A stretch of 64,000 nucleotides of DNA, taken from the NCBI GenBank assembly GCA_030549335.1, contig CM060187.1, forward strand, positions 57,494,203 to 57,558,202, written 5' to 3'. The notes beneath the pieces are model-generated. The model was not told the origin of the DNA, searched no databases, and worked only from the letters and a program-made list of their open reading frames with translations. The position numbers were made by a program, and so were the translations under genes. The first letter of the stretch is position 1; every line of letters starts with the position of its first letter. Positions 37,876 through 50,385 of the stretch are shown piece by piece. The stretch is from Pontederia crassipes (taxonomy: Eukaryota; Streptophyta; Magnoliopsida; Commelinales; Pontederiaceae).

Positions 37876-38350
37876 TGATGGAGATTAAAAAGGTGAAGAT
37901 GAAGTGATATAGAGGTTTTTTATAATTTTAAAAAGAAGACCTTAAATGTCACGAATGGTTGCTAATATTTCAAAGAGTCATGTGTTTAAAGAACATTTAA
38001 TATTATACGAAAGTTTAGAAAATACGTTGAGAGATGAAACATCATGCAAAACTTAAAGAATATTGAATAATTCGATAAAATAATTTGGGAAAGTGAATAA
38101 TTATCTTGAAAAGTGAAGAATTATGATCATCTTGAAAGTTGAAGAGTTTTTTAATTTATTATTATATTATTTAATTAGAACTAATATAAATAAAGATAAA
38201 TGTAAGATGTGAATCATGTTATGTTTTGTTGAATTATAAACTTTGAGTTCTTATCTTTTGACTACTTGTGTGTTGGTGGATTCATTGATATACTCAATTG
38301 TTTTTTTGTTATTTTGAAGGCTTCTTTCTCCTCTATTAATCCATCCGCTA
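37876..38350 (+). repeat. Right LTR of the broken Ty3/gypsy element
   Basis: Starts TGATGGAGATTAAA after a purine-rich tract (GAGAGAGAA) that would be the polypurine tract. It matches the left LTR along its length but is longer. Its exact right end is uncertain. Confidence 0.75.
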
Positions 38351-41122
38351 TCGGAGATATGAGGGGTGTTACAAATACAGTGATTGCGCAGTGTATAAAA
38401 ATAATAATTAATTAGTATAGATACACAAAAATAATAAAGGGGTCAAAATTTGCTTTAACCCTGATTATTTTATGACACAAAGTTATATTAGTATTAATAT
38501 TGAGTAATTTTAATACTACAGTTTTTTAAAAAAACATCTTTTATCTTTGTCAATCATTATTTATTATCTATATAATTATCATATAATATAAGCACAAACC
38601 AGTTATTAACGTTATTCCATATATAAAATTCATATATGGCCAAATGCCAATCCATTGTGAAAGGAAAATAAATAAATAAAACGTGTCAGGTCAGGTGTAC
38701 CAAACTTCAACCACATAATTTCATCGAACACTTTTCCTTGGGAAAATTTCAAGCCAAACAATACCCTGAAATTATTGAAGGACGAAAAAACAACTCTTCC
38801 TTTTCATTTGGTGTGATTTTATTTTATTGGGAAAAAAAAGATCAGGTTAATCAAATAATATAGACGAATCCTGAGACTTGGGAGGATATGAGAAATTATC
38901 GGTTTTTTTATATTAAGTTGGTAGACTTATCGCAATTTAAAATTATTCATTAATGATTATCATCATTGAAATGTATATAGTATTAGCTATTTTAAATAAA
39001 AAAAACTATGTTATTTAGTCAACTACATGGATCACCATATCTCTTTTTTGTAAAATAATGCCATGCCATGAAAGACAACACACTAACGCAACAAAAAGAA
39101 TTTTACAAAAGAAAGGGCAAGAATATTATAGAAATGTTAAATAAAATGACTTCACAAGAAAATGAAAGGAATTAGAAAGGTTAAAATTAAAAGAGTTATA
39201 CAGGACATTGTGATACATGTGATTTTTTACAAAGGTTGACAATATTTTTGTAATGATGGGAATAATTAGACAGTAATGAAGGATAATGCACCATCATTTC
39301 TAGCAATTTAAACACTATTTTTTTTATTTAGTAAATTGCATAAATAGGTAAAGTTTAAAAAATATTAAAAAGCTACTTCTCCTAACCTTAATATTAAGTA
39401 TTTTTTTATATTTTTTTTTCAATTTTACTCATACATACATTATTCTTTTCGTGACTTATCTTATTATTTTCTCATTTTTATTTTATCATCATTAAACCAT
39501 ATTTTATTTTTATATTTATGCTTAATTAGTTACAAATACTTTATGTGTTAAAAATCAAGAAAAAATAAAGTTAATAATTATTATTTTTATTCATGTATGC
39601 ACTACATAAATTTTATTGTCAACGAATGTTTTTATATATTTTAATAAAAAAAGTTAGTTGTAAAATATTATTTTATTTGATTGAGCTATGAGTGTTATTT
39701 ATTACATTATAGTAATAGTTATATAGTACTTGAATTGAATAATTTATCGGGATGTTTAATTATATCATTTTATATTCATCAACTAATTTTATTATTAATT
39801 TTACTAAAGTTATTAATATGCTAAATGAACCTCTAATGGTTAAACATTATCAAATTGTTATCTACCTATCAAAACGATAATAATGTCAAATAAAATTTAA
39901 GCCTAAAGTCAGCATGGGGTATGAGCCAACTCAAACCCAAAATGAAGAGGAATTTTTTTTCCAAAATATATATTATTCAATCAGACTATCTGATTTCATT
40001 TAATCTGATGGTTCAACTTGATTCCCTATTTAATATGAAAGAAAAAGTTTATAATTGTAAGAATAATTGAATAATAACGTATTGAGTATTATTTTAAAAT
40101 AATTGTATAGATAAATTATTTTCTTATTTAAAATCATATTTTTTTCGTAAATATGTTTAGTTAAATTTTTTTTGTATCGAAATTTTGTTAATATATTTTT
40201 TTATTTGTATTTTGTTACCTTTCCTCCACTGTCAAATTATCTTTCTTAGTTCAACTTGATTTTCAAGTTTGACTCCATTCATTTTGTTTTTCATAATGTC
40301 TTGCTAATTAAATCAAACTGGTCCAATCAACAACTTGTGATTGAAGTGGTCATATCGATTGGTCTGGTTTGATTTTAGACAAACGCCTTTTTCAGATAAT
40401 GTGGAATGGTACGAGGAATTAATAGATAAGTTGAAAATGCAGACTAATTTGATTAGGGATAAATTAGTTAATTACAATTTGTTGATATGCATCTGGGGTG
40501 AGAAACGAAAGTATAAAAAACATGTCATTTCATTATCAAAATGTTTAAAAAATAGTGAATTTAAAAAGTATTAAAACGTTCATTGTCTTTTTTTTTCACC
40601 TTCTTAACATAGAAATCTAAATATTAATTCCATTTCCCAACTCGAATCTTTAATGATTTATTAATCACAACATAGTCGATAAAACATAATGGTATTTTGC
40701 TTGGCTATCTAATAACTCTCATCGTCTGATATTTGATGGCTCCAAGATTCAAAATAATAAAATAATTTATTGTTATATATAATAAAAAAATATAGGATAT
40801 GTAATTAGAAGATGAGTAGAGTAATTAATTGGAAAAGATAAAAGATACTGGATGATAAAATTAGGGATGTAAATTTTAAGGGGTCTCGAAGTTTGTGTCC
40901 TTACTCCTTGTATTAGGAACATAATGTTTTGGAACACAATATTCCTACTTTGGACAAAAACTGATGTATTCTTATTTTTCAATTTTTTTTTCACTTTGTC
41001 GATAAATAATATTAAGCAATTACGATGTTTGAGGGAGAAATTCTAATTCTAATGATGTTTGGTTGTTACAACTCGATCAGACTTTTGGTCTTGCTGCTAT
41101 CCTAATACTAAACACTCCTTAA

Positions 41123-41390
41123 GGTCTCGTTTGGTCGGAGGTTACGATTGCATGAGGTTAAGATATATAATCTAGCAGATTAGTCAAATTTTGAAGTCTG
41201 AGTCGAATTATTTCTATTCCATCTGATATAAAGAATACGTTAACTCTTATTTTTTTACTATTGATGAGATTAACTTTTTAAAAATAGTAACTTTGTCCTT
41301 TGTATTTTTTGTGGATTAAACGATACATTTAGTTATAACCCATGAAATATCTACGCAAATCCATCAATTAACCCGCAACCAAACGCCACC
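41123..41390. mobile_element. Tourist-like MITE (PIF/Harbinger type)
   Basis: 268 bp with terminal inverted repeats GGTCTCGTTTGGTCGGAGGT and, read inward from the right, GGTGGCGTTTGGTTGCGGGT. They are flanked by the 3-bp target duplication TAA at 41120-41122 and 41391-41393. TWA duplications with GG..GTTTGG ends are typical of Tourist-like elements. There is no coding capacity. Confidence 0.8.
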
Positions 41391-42148
41391 TAAAGGATTA
41401 AGACTTTTGCTAGTGTCATTATCCTAATACGAGACACTCCCTAAAGATTAAACGTCGACGATATTTAATCAATATTTTTTAACATTAATTTATAATAAAT
41501 TTTAGGACTATTAAAAATTTTTAGATCAATGATAGTTCATATGCGTGAATATGAGATCATGCAATCCTTAATCTCAAATTTAAATTAGTAATTTATGAGT
41601 CGCGATAGAAAAAGGACCAAAGTTGCACCACCAATTTACCAAAAATATGTAGAGGGAATTCGTGTTTCATTTTTCACACGTTCACAACTGTGAACACACA
41701 AAATTTTTTTCTATGTAGATGATGCCAGTTAATTCTGTATTTATAAAACTTGATAAATGATCAAAGTAAACAAAAATAATAATAATAATACTTCTAAAGC
41801 GAGGTTATGGTCAAGGTGCATTATAAGAGAACTATATTTTATATATTTTTTTTCTGTCAGTGCGATCATAAATAACGTTAGCGACAATGATCTTAATTAT
41901 AATTTGAGAATAGACAAAATTGAAATCCAAAAGGATATGGTCCTCAACAGCGATCACATTTTGATGGTCTCAATTATTGTATGCATGCACAAACACATAT
42001 ATAGATGGCCACATCTCACCTACTAATTATTGTGTGACTCGTCGTGCTTAATTATTTTAGACCGGATAATGGTATTTGTTTGCTGCACAAGTAACATAAA
42101 ATGCAATTTTATACGACAGTGAAAGGGACTTCAAACTTTTCAATTTGC

Positions 42149-42279
42149 GAGACGTACACTATCACTTGGAGACCGAGAAGTCACGAGTTCGAATCCCATC
42201 ATCAAAACGTATGTACTTATTTATTTTTAGTATTTAATTTTTTTATATTAGATGTATGAACCTCTTTATGTATCGAAAA
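42149..42279 (+). mobile_element. Small tRNA-derived SINE
   Basis: 131 bp with a polymerase III B-box-like GAGTTCGAATCCC (about 42187-42199), preceded by a degenerate tRNA-like 5' part and followed by a T/A-rich 3' part. A perfect 16-bp duplication AAACTTTTCAATTTGC flanks it at 42133-42148 and 42280-42295. It is not related in sequence to the Au copies. The family is not identified. Confidence 0.78.
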
Positions 42280-42902
42280 AAACTTTTCAATTTGCAGTCA
42301 ATTGCACCTTAATAATGCAAAAAACAAGATGATCGATCACATTAGAGCACGATGATTAATTATGTCCAATTTTTTTTTAGACAGGTCCAAAATGCTTGTG
42401 CTACTTTGCATTGAAATTATAGTATGCAAACTTGAAAGTTATCGTTCAATGTGGAGAAGAAAAAAGTAATGATATATTTTGATCGGTTGACGATAATATC
42501 ATATATTCTTTAAATCCACATAGTATTTTTACTTAACATATTTAAATTGTCTTATGGTTCATGCATTTGTTAATATTAAATTTAACACATTACTTGAGGT
42601 AAAAAAAAAACCCATCTCATTCAATTTGTGGACAGAGGTGGGTCTAGATCCCTTAAAATAGCATGGGTCGGTCCTTTTTTTGTATTTCAACAAGTAACAT
42701 TTTGAGCTAAAGATTTTCGTTCTCTATTATATCATTTATAGAAACATCAAGTACTTTATAATTTATGTAATATTGTAATCTCATGTCAAATTTAATAAAA
42801 TGCACGACTACATTAACATGAATATTCAATGTCATGTTGTATAGGTAATCTTCATTAATAATTATCTACGTGGCAATGGAACATAGATTTTATGCATATG
42901 AA

Positions 42903-42920
42903 ATATATATATATATATAT
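42903..42920. repeat. (AT)n microsatellite
   Basis: Nine AT units in intergenic DNA. Confidence 0.93.
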
Positions 42921-43516
42921 GTTTATAATTATGCAAACTTTCCGGAAAATAATATTTTCCCGTACTCATAATATATATTTGTGGATCAATTGTTTTGGCC
43001 TTTTGGGGGTTTTCAACTTTTTGTTCTTGTCAACACTCGTCATGCACTACCGATTTTATTTATGGGATGTTGGACTAAAGTTTTGGCAAATTCCTTCCAA
43101 TGAAAGCATAGAACATCGTACTCAATTACACAAATTAAGTTTGGTGCAATAATAATAAAAATAGAACGTCATCCATTAATTATTAAGCTGGATGCTTCTT
43201 CATCTGGTAATAACAAAAAACAATCTAACATTTTTGCCTTAAAAAAATACTTATAGGTTAAGATGAATCATCAAACATTAATGTTTATATGACCATTCTG
43301 TCATTATATAATATATTTATAATATATTTATTGTTTCAAACTAATAATTGATTCTCGTTGGAAAAGGAAACAGGCGTGCGAATCAGACTGATTTAAGTAA
43401 ATATTTTTTCTAAAAAAATTCTGACGTGGTAATCGAAAAATAATAATAATTGAAACTTAAGAAAATTAAACAGTCTTTTTTAAGTAATCGTGGGAATGGC
43501 CTTTTACCGAGGGGAC

Positions 43517-43584
43517 GGAGACCGGGACCGGTTGGCGTCAACACGGTTCGGTCCGGGATTAACCCGCTTCGGGACCCGGTCTCC
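43517..43584. repeat. GC-rich inverted repeat upstream of the RING ligase gene
   Basis: GGAGACCGGG at 43517-43526 pairs perfectly with CCCGGTCTCC at 43575-43584, with a 48-base loop. It sits where AT-rich intergenic DNA changes abruptly to GC-rich sequence, about 510 bp before the ATG. Function unknown. Confidence 0.6.
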
Positions 43585-44094
43585 GCAGAACTCCTTAACG
43601 GCGTCACATTGTTATCCAGTAGGGGTGCGACGCGTGGAATGGGCTCCCTCCCGTTTAATGCCGATCACGCGTATCCGTCATTTGACGCCTCGTTGATCGC
43701 TTCAAAAGGCCTTCCGTTTTCCCCCAAATCCGTCGCCCAAAGCCACCACCACCTCCACCTCTTCCTTCCCCTAATACGCTCAAATTGAGGGTTGTCGTCG
43801 GCGAATTCGGGCTTGGGCGTCGGCGAATTCGAGAAAGGAACTCCTTTGGGGGAAGGAAAATTTTGCAATTTCTGTTTTTTTCCCATGATCTTTTGATATA
43901 ATTTTCGGTGGATTTCTGTACTTTTTTTTAGGCCATTTAATTCGGGTGGGTCGTCGTGTTTCCTTGAAAAGATCGGATTTTGAGGATTTCCTTTCAGATC
44001 TGGTGGTTTTTCTTGCGTAAAGTTTTGATCTTCTTCGATTTGGATCGGCTTCGCCGTTGGTCCTCTTCCTTACGCTTTCCTTTCATTGCCTCCC

Positions 44095-45261
44095 ATGGAA
44101 GCAACGGCATCGTACTGGTGCTATCGATGCAGCCGCTTCGTTAGGATCAGGCCGCACGAAGCCATCGTTTGTCCGGACTGCGAGGGGGGCTTCCTCGAGG
44201 AGGTGGGCACGCCGCCCCGCCGCCTTACTTCACCTGGTGCGGCGGAGCATCGTCGTCGGAGGTTCCCCTCTGGCGCCATGAACATAGTCAACGGCGACGG
44301 CAGTCCTGGCGCTGTTGCGCGTTCGCACCAACCACCGCCCGAGCCAAGGTTCCGTCGTCAACGAGGCGGGTCATCTATTGGAGATCGTTCTCCTTTTAAC
44401 CCTGTTATCGTTCTTCGAGGACCTTCGGATTCTGGCGCTGCCGAGGCTGACCGCACTGCAACCAGCAGCTTCGAGCTGTACTACGATGATGGGGCGGGTT
44501 CTGGGCTGCGCCCCTTGCCGGAGAGCATGTCAGATTTCTTGATGGGCTCCGGCTTCGAGCGCCTCCTTGACCACCTCGCACAGATTGAGATCAACGGGAT
44601 TGATCGGGCATGCGAGAATCCGCCGGCGTCCAAGTCTGCCATTGAGTCCATGCCTATAATTGAGATCGTTGACGACCATATAACGATGGATTCCCACTGC
44701 GCCGTCTGCAAGGATCAGTTTGAGATCGGAACAGAAGCCAGAGAGATGCCTTGCAAGCATATATACCATCATGATTGCATTTTGCCGTGGCTTGTGCTCA
44801 GGAATTCATGCCCCGTGTGCCGCCATGAGTTGCCAACGGATGCGAGTCATAGGGGTGCTGTGGGAGCTGATGGAGAGGAGCAAGCTGCTGCTGGCGGTGG
44901 GGGTGGTGGCGGCAACGACGAGGAGACTGTAGGGCTCACAATATGGCGGCTTCCAGGTGGAGGATTTGCCGTCGGTAGGTTCTCTGGGGGCCGTAGAGCA
45001 GGGGAGCTTCCTGTCGTCTACACCGAGATGGACGGTGGATTCAACAACAATGGTGCCCCGAGGAGGATCTCATGGACATCAAGAGGTAGTCGACGATCTA
45101 GGGAAAGTGGAGGAATTGGTCGCGCCTTCCGCAGCTTCTTCTCCTTTTTCGGCTGTTTGCAAACTTCCAGCTCTCCCAGACAAAGCTCAGAAACTCGTCC
45201 AGCTTCTGCTGTTAGAACAAGAAGTTTAGTCTCCATAAGGAGTTCGATCACTAGGCGATGA
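44095..45261 (+). CDS. RING-H2 E3 ubiquitin ligase with zinc ribbon and DUF1117 (RDUF-like)
   Basis: An intronless gene of 388 residues, very GC-rich. Domains in order: an N-terminal zinc ribbon (CYRC at 9-12 and CPDC at 26-29, beginning [12 protein letters not shown]), a low-complexity linker, a RING-H2 finger at about 202-242 (CAVCKDQF...CKHIYHHDC...CPVC), a Gly-rich loop, then DUF1117 ([41 protein letters not shown]). This layout matches Arabidopsis RDUF1/RDUF2, ubiquitin ligases that act positively in abscisic-acid and drought responses. I start at the ATG at 44095 (MEATASYW). The frame is open three codons further upstream but has no ATG there. The 5' leader region contains a direct repeat GTCGGCGAATTCG at 43797 and 43819. 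The substrate is not predictable. Confidence 0.93.
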   Translation: MEATASYWCYRCSRFVRIRPHEAIVCPDCEGGFLEEVGTPPRRLTSPGAAEHRRRRFPSGAMNIVNGDGSPGAVARSHQPPPEPRFRRQRGGSSIGDRSPFNPVIVLRGPSDSGAAEADRTATSSFELYYDDGAGSGLRPLPESMSDFLMGSGFERLLDHLAQIEINGIDRACENPPASKSAIESMPIIEIVDDHITMDSHCAVCKDQFEIGTEAREMPCKHIYHHDCILPWLVLRNSCPVCRHELPTDASHRGAVGADGEEQAAAGGGGGGGNDEETVGLTIWRLPGGGFAVGRFSGGRRAGELPVVYTEMDGGFNNNGAPRRISWTSRGSRRSRESGGIGRAFRSFFSFFGCLQTSSSPRQSSETRPASAVRTRSLVSIRSSITRR

Positions 45262-47905
45262 AGAAAGAAGCTACTTGAACAAGTTTGGCCTTTCTATCGT
45301 CTTCTGTTTTAACATCTCTAGCTGCCTCATACATGGAACACATGAGACCAGAGACAAAGAAAGATGTGTATAAATTGGGGACTCCAGTTCATTAGATATC
45401 CACTGTAAATAGAATAGTCCTAGGAAAAAAAAATGCAACATGTCCTGATTCATTCCAATTTTTTTGTATTTGTACGGTGTGTGGATATTCTTCCTGACTA
45501 GGATGAAGCAACAAATGTTGTGATGGGTCAAAATGCCATTAGTACCTGTATTCTGTATGCTGCAAAAATTGCTCATTATATTGAAATTAATATAACTTGG
45601 ATGTCCAGAGCATTTATTTGCCACTTGTGATTGAACCCATGTATGCTATTTGTTCTGAGTTCTGATAAGCTCCATCAGCAAATAAATGGAGATGGTTCAT
45701 GCTGCCAGCACTATCTGGTTTAATATGTATCTTCAGGTTTCATTTTTCTTTTTGTGCATTCTCATCCCAAATTATTATCTCGAAGTTTACTTTGTTTTGA
45801 TTTCCTAACGTCCCAACTTTCGAAGATTCTTACCTCTTGGAATCCATTATTGGGATATGAAAATTAGGTTTAGTTTTTCAATGAAAAATGTAATGATGAT
45901 AATTTTAAAAATTGATTTGTTAGACAAATTTTAGTGAGTATTTGAATAAAAAATCAGAAATAAGAATATAATTTTTTATGAGGTATAAAATTATAGTAAA
46001 TAAAAATATTATCTATTTATGTATTTAAAATATAGAAATATTATGTATATTTTGTCTAAAAATAATTGAAAATTTTAATCAGTAAAGTTTATTTGAATAC
46101 AATAAGATTTAAATTAATTGTATCATGGGATTTCTTTCACTATATATTAATAAATAAATAACTATATATGTACATATAAAAATTAATATAATATATATAG
46201 GCCTAATATTCACAGTAAATATTAATTAATAATATTTTACTATGCTATAATACTAATTTTGTAGTAACATATAATATATAATATATGATAAAAATAACAT
46301 ATAATATATAATATCTTGTTAAATAATATTAGTAGGTAAAAAAAACGTAAATTCTTGCTTGGGCAAGAACTTTTTTTCTTGAAACTTGCACATTTGTTAT
46401 GGTCGTCGATTTTTTTCCGTTAACTTAGGTAAGAAGTTGCTCAAGCTGTGCATCCAAACATAACATGTGTCTTATAAGTATTGTTGTGCGTATGTTGCTG
46501 CTACATGTGTCATAAGTATTGTTGTCATTCTTTTCTTCGAGTTAGTGATCTTACTCTGCTTCAGTTGTGCATACTTTTAGAGTGTGTTTGATTTACTGAT
46601 TGATTTTTTTTTTAAACTCTAGCATTTCAAAAAATATGATAATTTAGAATTAGATTTCAGAATACAAAACATAACTATATTTTGTTTTGATTTAAGTTGA
46701 AAATCTATAGTAAAAAAAGTGTCATTGGAATGTGAGATTACTCTCATTTTCAAACAAATGAAATTGGTTCTTTTGGCACGAATCTGATTGTTTTCAGAAT
46801 ATAATATTATAAAATATATTTTAATATAACACACTTTCTACTGTTATTGGGTTCGAATGGAAGCTCAAGCTGGAACCCAATTCTGAAGATTCAAAATGCC
46901 AAACCCATCTGCCCAAGCCGTAACTGCAGAATGAAATATTATATGGTTATCCCGGTGACATGCGCTGCAGCAAACAACAAATATATACACCGCAAGCATC
47001 TCGTCACATGTGAAAATTTCAGTCGGTGGCCGGCCAATGGCCATTGGAGGTGGTCAAGCATCAGACTTTCTGGTCTGACAGCTTAAAGAAGTTCATGAAC
47101 TTGAAGAAAAATAACAACAAAAAGAAAAGACAATCATCAAATCAAATTATTCTTCTTTCCTAGTCTCAGTAGAGTTACGTTATTTGTTTGCCAGCAGAAG
47201 GCAGACCATGAGATTCTAAACATGGGATTAGTGTGCCTTCTCCAAGTAAATTACAGATGTTCCATGAATCACTCGTGGGCATAAATGGTGCTTCACCTGT
47301 TCTTTTTTTCTTCGTTCTTGTCGCCCCTGATGCCGCATTGAATAAACAGCTTGCTGTGCCGTATGAACCAGGTCAAAGAATTCACCTTTGCCATGCATCG
47401 ACGAGTAGCTTTCATCTGTTCTGATCAAATTAAATGTGCGTTTGGCTGACTGGATGCGATTCTTAAATTCTTATCGCTCATGATCGTATTTGCTTTACTC
47501 ATCATGCGTTATTCGTGGACATAATTGCAGCATCTCGATGCGAAGATGCTTCGTTTGAACGTGGCTGTAATCCACTGCTTTTGATCTTTTAGGCTGGTGG
47601 CACAAATTCTTCAATTTTTGGGTCCAAGCTTTGGCATCTGTCGTCCCCCTTCCTTTTTTTTATCCTTCTTCTGTGCTCATCTTACAAGCTCAGAGGAGAA
47701 CAGTAAAGCTTCAAAAGTATATCATGGTTTGATTTGATTTAATTTGGATTTGTTAATTTTTCATATATAATCAAACCATACGTTGATTCCAAATAGGGTG
47801 CCTTGATGTACAACGAATAGTATGTACTATAATTTACAGTTAATAATTATTGTCCAACTCATTGGTTTGGTTTTTTTAAAAAAACAGTATGAAGTAAAAA
47901 ATATT
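45262..47905. other. RING gene 3' flank and AT-rich intergenic DNA
   Basis: The first several hundred bases probably include the 3' UTR, with an AATAAA near 45680. The rest is AT-rich without recognisable genes. A small imperfect tandem (ACATGTGTC..ATAAGTATTGTTGT) appears twice at about 46463-46490 and 46502-46527. Confidence 0.5.
47896..47901 (-). terminator. Polymerase III terminator of tRNA-Leu
   Basis: A run of six T on the minus strand beginning four bases after the tRNA 3' end, the standard stop signal for RNA polymerase III. Confidence 0.85.
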
Positions 47906-47985
47906 GTCAAGAATGGGATTCGAACCCATGCCCTTTCGGACCAGTACCTGAAACTGGCGCCTTAGACCAACTCGGCCATCTTGAC
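47906..47985 (-). tRNA. tRNA-Leu(CAG)
   Basis: 80 nt on the minus strand. The acceptor stem GTCAAGA pairs with TCTTGAC. The D-arm region ATGGCCGAGTTGGTCTAAGG includes the A box. The anticodon stem CCAGT/ACTGG encloses loop TTCAGGT with anticodon CAG. A long variable arm (class II, as expected for Leu) is followed by the T arm GGGTTCGAATCCC with the B box. CAA motifs lie immediately upstream, as is common for plant tRNA genes. CCA is not encoded and there is no intron. Confidence 0.97.
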
Positions 47986-50081
47986 TTGTTGTTGATCTAT
48001 TGAACATAATCACTTATAAAACATATACACTTTTATATCACGCAGCCACTATTTTGTGATTTCTTCTCTTCTTGTGGCTGTCTGGACAGTAAAGAATTGT
48101 TCTGTGTGCTGTGGTACATGGCAATCACTGCGTCTCTAGATCACATGAATGAATACTTAAAAAAGGAAAAATTCCATTAAGCGGTAGGGAAGCCATTGGC
48201 ACCCATTCTTCCGTGCAACCTCTAGCAAGCGGTTCGGTAATCATTCATGATGGACCCATCAATTCAATTAAATGGGTCAGCATTTACCAGGGGGTGCATG
48301 AATGTTTTTGTTGAGCCAATTAATTACAAACCTCTCTCTCTCTCTGAGATGCTGCAGTGAATAGAATAGAATAGGACCGTCTTTATTTCTGTTGGGTCAA
48401 AAAAGTTCATGAACTACTACAACGGGTTCTTTTCTCCGACTTTTTAGAAATTAGAAATTTATCTTTTAATACACATTGCATACATGAGCTCTTACGCTCT
48501 TAAATGAAAAATTATGATGAGATTAAATACTCCCTGTCTCCCTCCAAATTTTAGTAATTTTACATCAAAATGAACAAAGAGAGAAAACAAAGGAAAAAGA
48601 TGCACGGTGATGGCATCCTCATCCTGTTGCAGCAACAGTGACACTGTTGACTGCACCTAATCAAAAAAGCCATTTTTAGCTTCCTAGGTAGGCCAACAAG
48701 AAGTTCCATCTGACGCATGGGATCTCCAGCTCGAGAAATCAAATCATATTATACCATCGCTGCCACGTTCCGGGATTGGCAGCCGTGCGTCCATCCATGC
48801 AGGGATCGATTTTATTCATGGAAAGCAAAGGTTTCTTATTAAAATCATGCTCTCCCTCGTTATCTCGTGGACAAAAAAAAAAAAAAAGATTCTTCCTGTT
48901 TTCTGATTGCCCAACAAATCTGGCACTGTAGTGTGTGTCCGGCTGTGCTGTCCACAAGCTGAACAGCTCGCTGCTGCGTGTATTATTGTCCGGCGATGTG
49001 CCCCATGTAGCTGCTGATTTTTTTTAATAAACCTCCAAATGCAGACAACTTCTTGTATACGATGATGCTGACTAGCGACTATAGAACATAATGGTTCAGC
49101 GCTTAAAAACAAGATGCTCTGTGAAAGTTGCAAACTTTAACTTCAGAGTTTTCATTCATAGTTGGGAAGATCAGTAGTCATCTAGGTCAGGTGGATTCAC
49201 AGTAAGAGGTGAGCAAGCAAGCAGAGGCCCTTGTGGATTCCGCACTGCACAAGGGCCTTAATGGCACATTAACCTGAATGCGATTCAGTGTTTCTGTTCA
49301 CTGTTCAGAGTGACCTGATGAGGCATCAGACATGCATCTAATTGTTGGGTGCAGACGAACTATCGCCATCTCAGATTAATTACTTCTAAGATCGATGTGT
49401 GCAGTGTGGGATTAATGTTCGAGTTCGAAAGCGTGTTGCTTATCTTGGCTGATCACTGAGAGGCGTCTCTCTCCTCAGTGAACTTGGTATTCAACTATTG
49501 AACTTGGTATTCAACTATTTAGATTGGTGGCTTTAATTGGTTTTCTTTCGCGAAGCAGTAATTAATCTGTAGGAAGGCGTCTCTCATCATTGTGTTTTGG
49601 ATTTGATGTGGCGTTTGATTAACCTGGAATAACGAGTAGTTCAACGAGAGCGACTCTCGATATAATCATCTGGATCGTAAATTTTTTACTATAAATTCAA
49701 AATAAATTTAATTAGTTGTCCCTTCGCCTAATGGCCACACAAAATCTCATCTTCGAGAATGATCCATGACACACAAATGCCACTATGTCATGCTTTCAAG
49801 TTTCAGGGACCCAAGCGAGGGAAAAAGATCCAACGAATTCGAACTTAGAAGACATCGACGCTACTTTATCACCATTTTGCGAGCAAGTCGAAGTAAAACT
49901 CGCAAAATTTGACTTTCAGAGATAAATGGACAGGTCCAGGTGGAGGTGTAATGCAGTTTTAACTGTTACATTCTATCCATTTTAAGTATCCTTTCTTCAA
50001 ATCAAGGTAAATTTATAGACCTTCAATCTCACAACCAAATTGTTAATTGATAAATAAATATGAAAAGTTAGGATGGACAAG
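47986..50081. other. Intergenic DNA between tRNA-Leu and the aspartyl protease
   Basis: No coding gene recognised; open frames are short and unlike known families. Contains a short CT microsatellite near 48333-48345 and a tandem duplication at 49480-49519. Confidence 0.5.
49480..49519. repeat. Exact 20-bp tandem duplication
   Basis: GAACTTGGTATTCAACTATT occurs twice head to tail without a mismatch. A related phrase AGGCGTCTCTC flanks it at 49461 and recurs at about 49576. The identity of the two units suggests a recent event. Confidence 0.9.
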
Positions 50082-50089
50082 TATAAATA
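50082..50089 (+). promoter_or_regulatory. TATA box of the aspartyl protease gene
   Basis: TATAAATA about 300 bp upstream of the ATG, the best TATA match in this upstream region. Confidence 0.5.
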
Positions 50090-50385
50090 GTTTGTGTGAT
50101 CTCACAACCTCATGTCATGTTACCTACTTGCATAGTTGCATTAACATGACACCAGTCATTGCCGTCCCCTTCTTGCTCCACTACACCAACCAAACCACAA
50201 ACCACACTCATTGCTCAAAAGTTAGCAATCACATCACTCACTCTCTCCCTCCCCCTCTCCTCCTGCTGAGTTTCTGTTCACTTTATTTTTTTTCTATGCA
50301 CTCTGATCGAAAGATTCAAATTCGCTTCATTTTGATCCACATCGCCATTCCCATACAAAATTACAAAACCAAGTAAGCATCCATC

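Larger units (their letters stand above)
34333..38350 (+). mobile_element. Ty3/gypsy retrotransposon, old and broken (fossil)
   Basis: About 4.0 kb bounded by two diverged LTRs. A primer binding site TGGTATCAGAGC (initiator tRNA-Met type) begins a few bases after the left LTR. Remains in the usual Ty3 order can be recognised: gag with a CCHC zinc knuckle (CFKCRGSGHIAFDC, about 35.53 kb), a protease-like stretch near 35.8 kb, reverse transcriptase near 36.5-36.8 kb (YFDDIL motif), RNase H near 37.2-37.4 kb and a piece resembling the integrase end near 37.65 kb. The coding part is broken in many places and clearly dead. A chromovirus affinity (Reina/CRM side) is possible but not established. 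I see no clear target duplication. Confidence 0.85.
38351..43449. other. AT-rich intergenic DNA with small mobile elements
   Basis: About 5 kb with no recognisable coding gene. It contains a Tourist-like MITE, a small tRNA-derived SINE and an AT microsatellite, listed separately. Just right of the gypsy element a GGGGTGTTACA string (about 38373) resembles the end of a Tekay-type LTR, but no matching start was found. Confidence 0.55.

Noticed and set aside
38365-38385. A fifth solo LTR ending in GGGGTGTTACA just right of the gypsy element
   Set aside because: Only the end-like string is present; no corresponding TGTAAC start or duplication was found on the left side.
42149-42279. A tRNA gene suggested by the GTTCGAATCCC B box
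   Set aside because: No acceptor stem or anticodon arm can be folded, and a perfect 16-bp target duplication shows it is a SINE.
47428-47580. A further MITE suggested by GCGTTTGGCTGACTGG-like sequence
   Set aside because: I could not find a matching inverted end or a target duplication.
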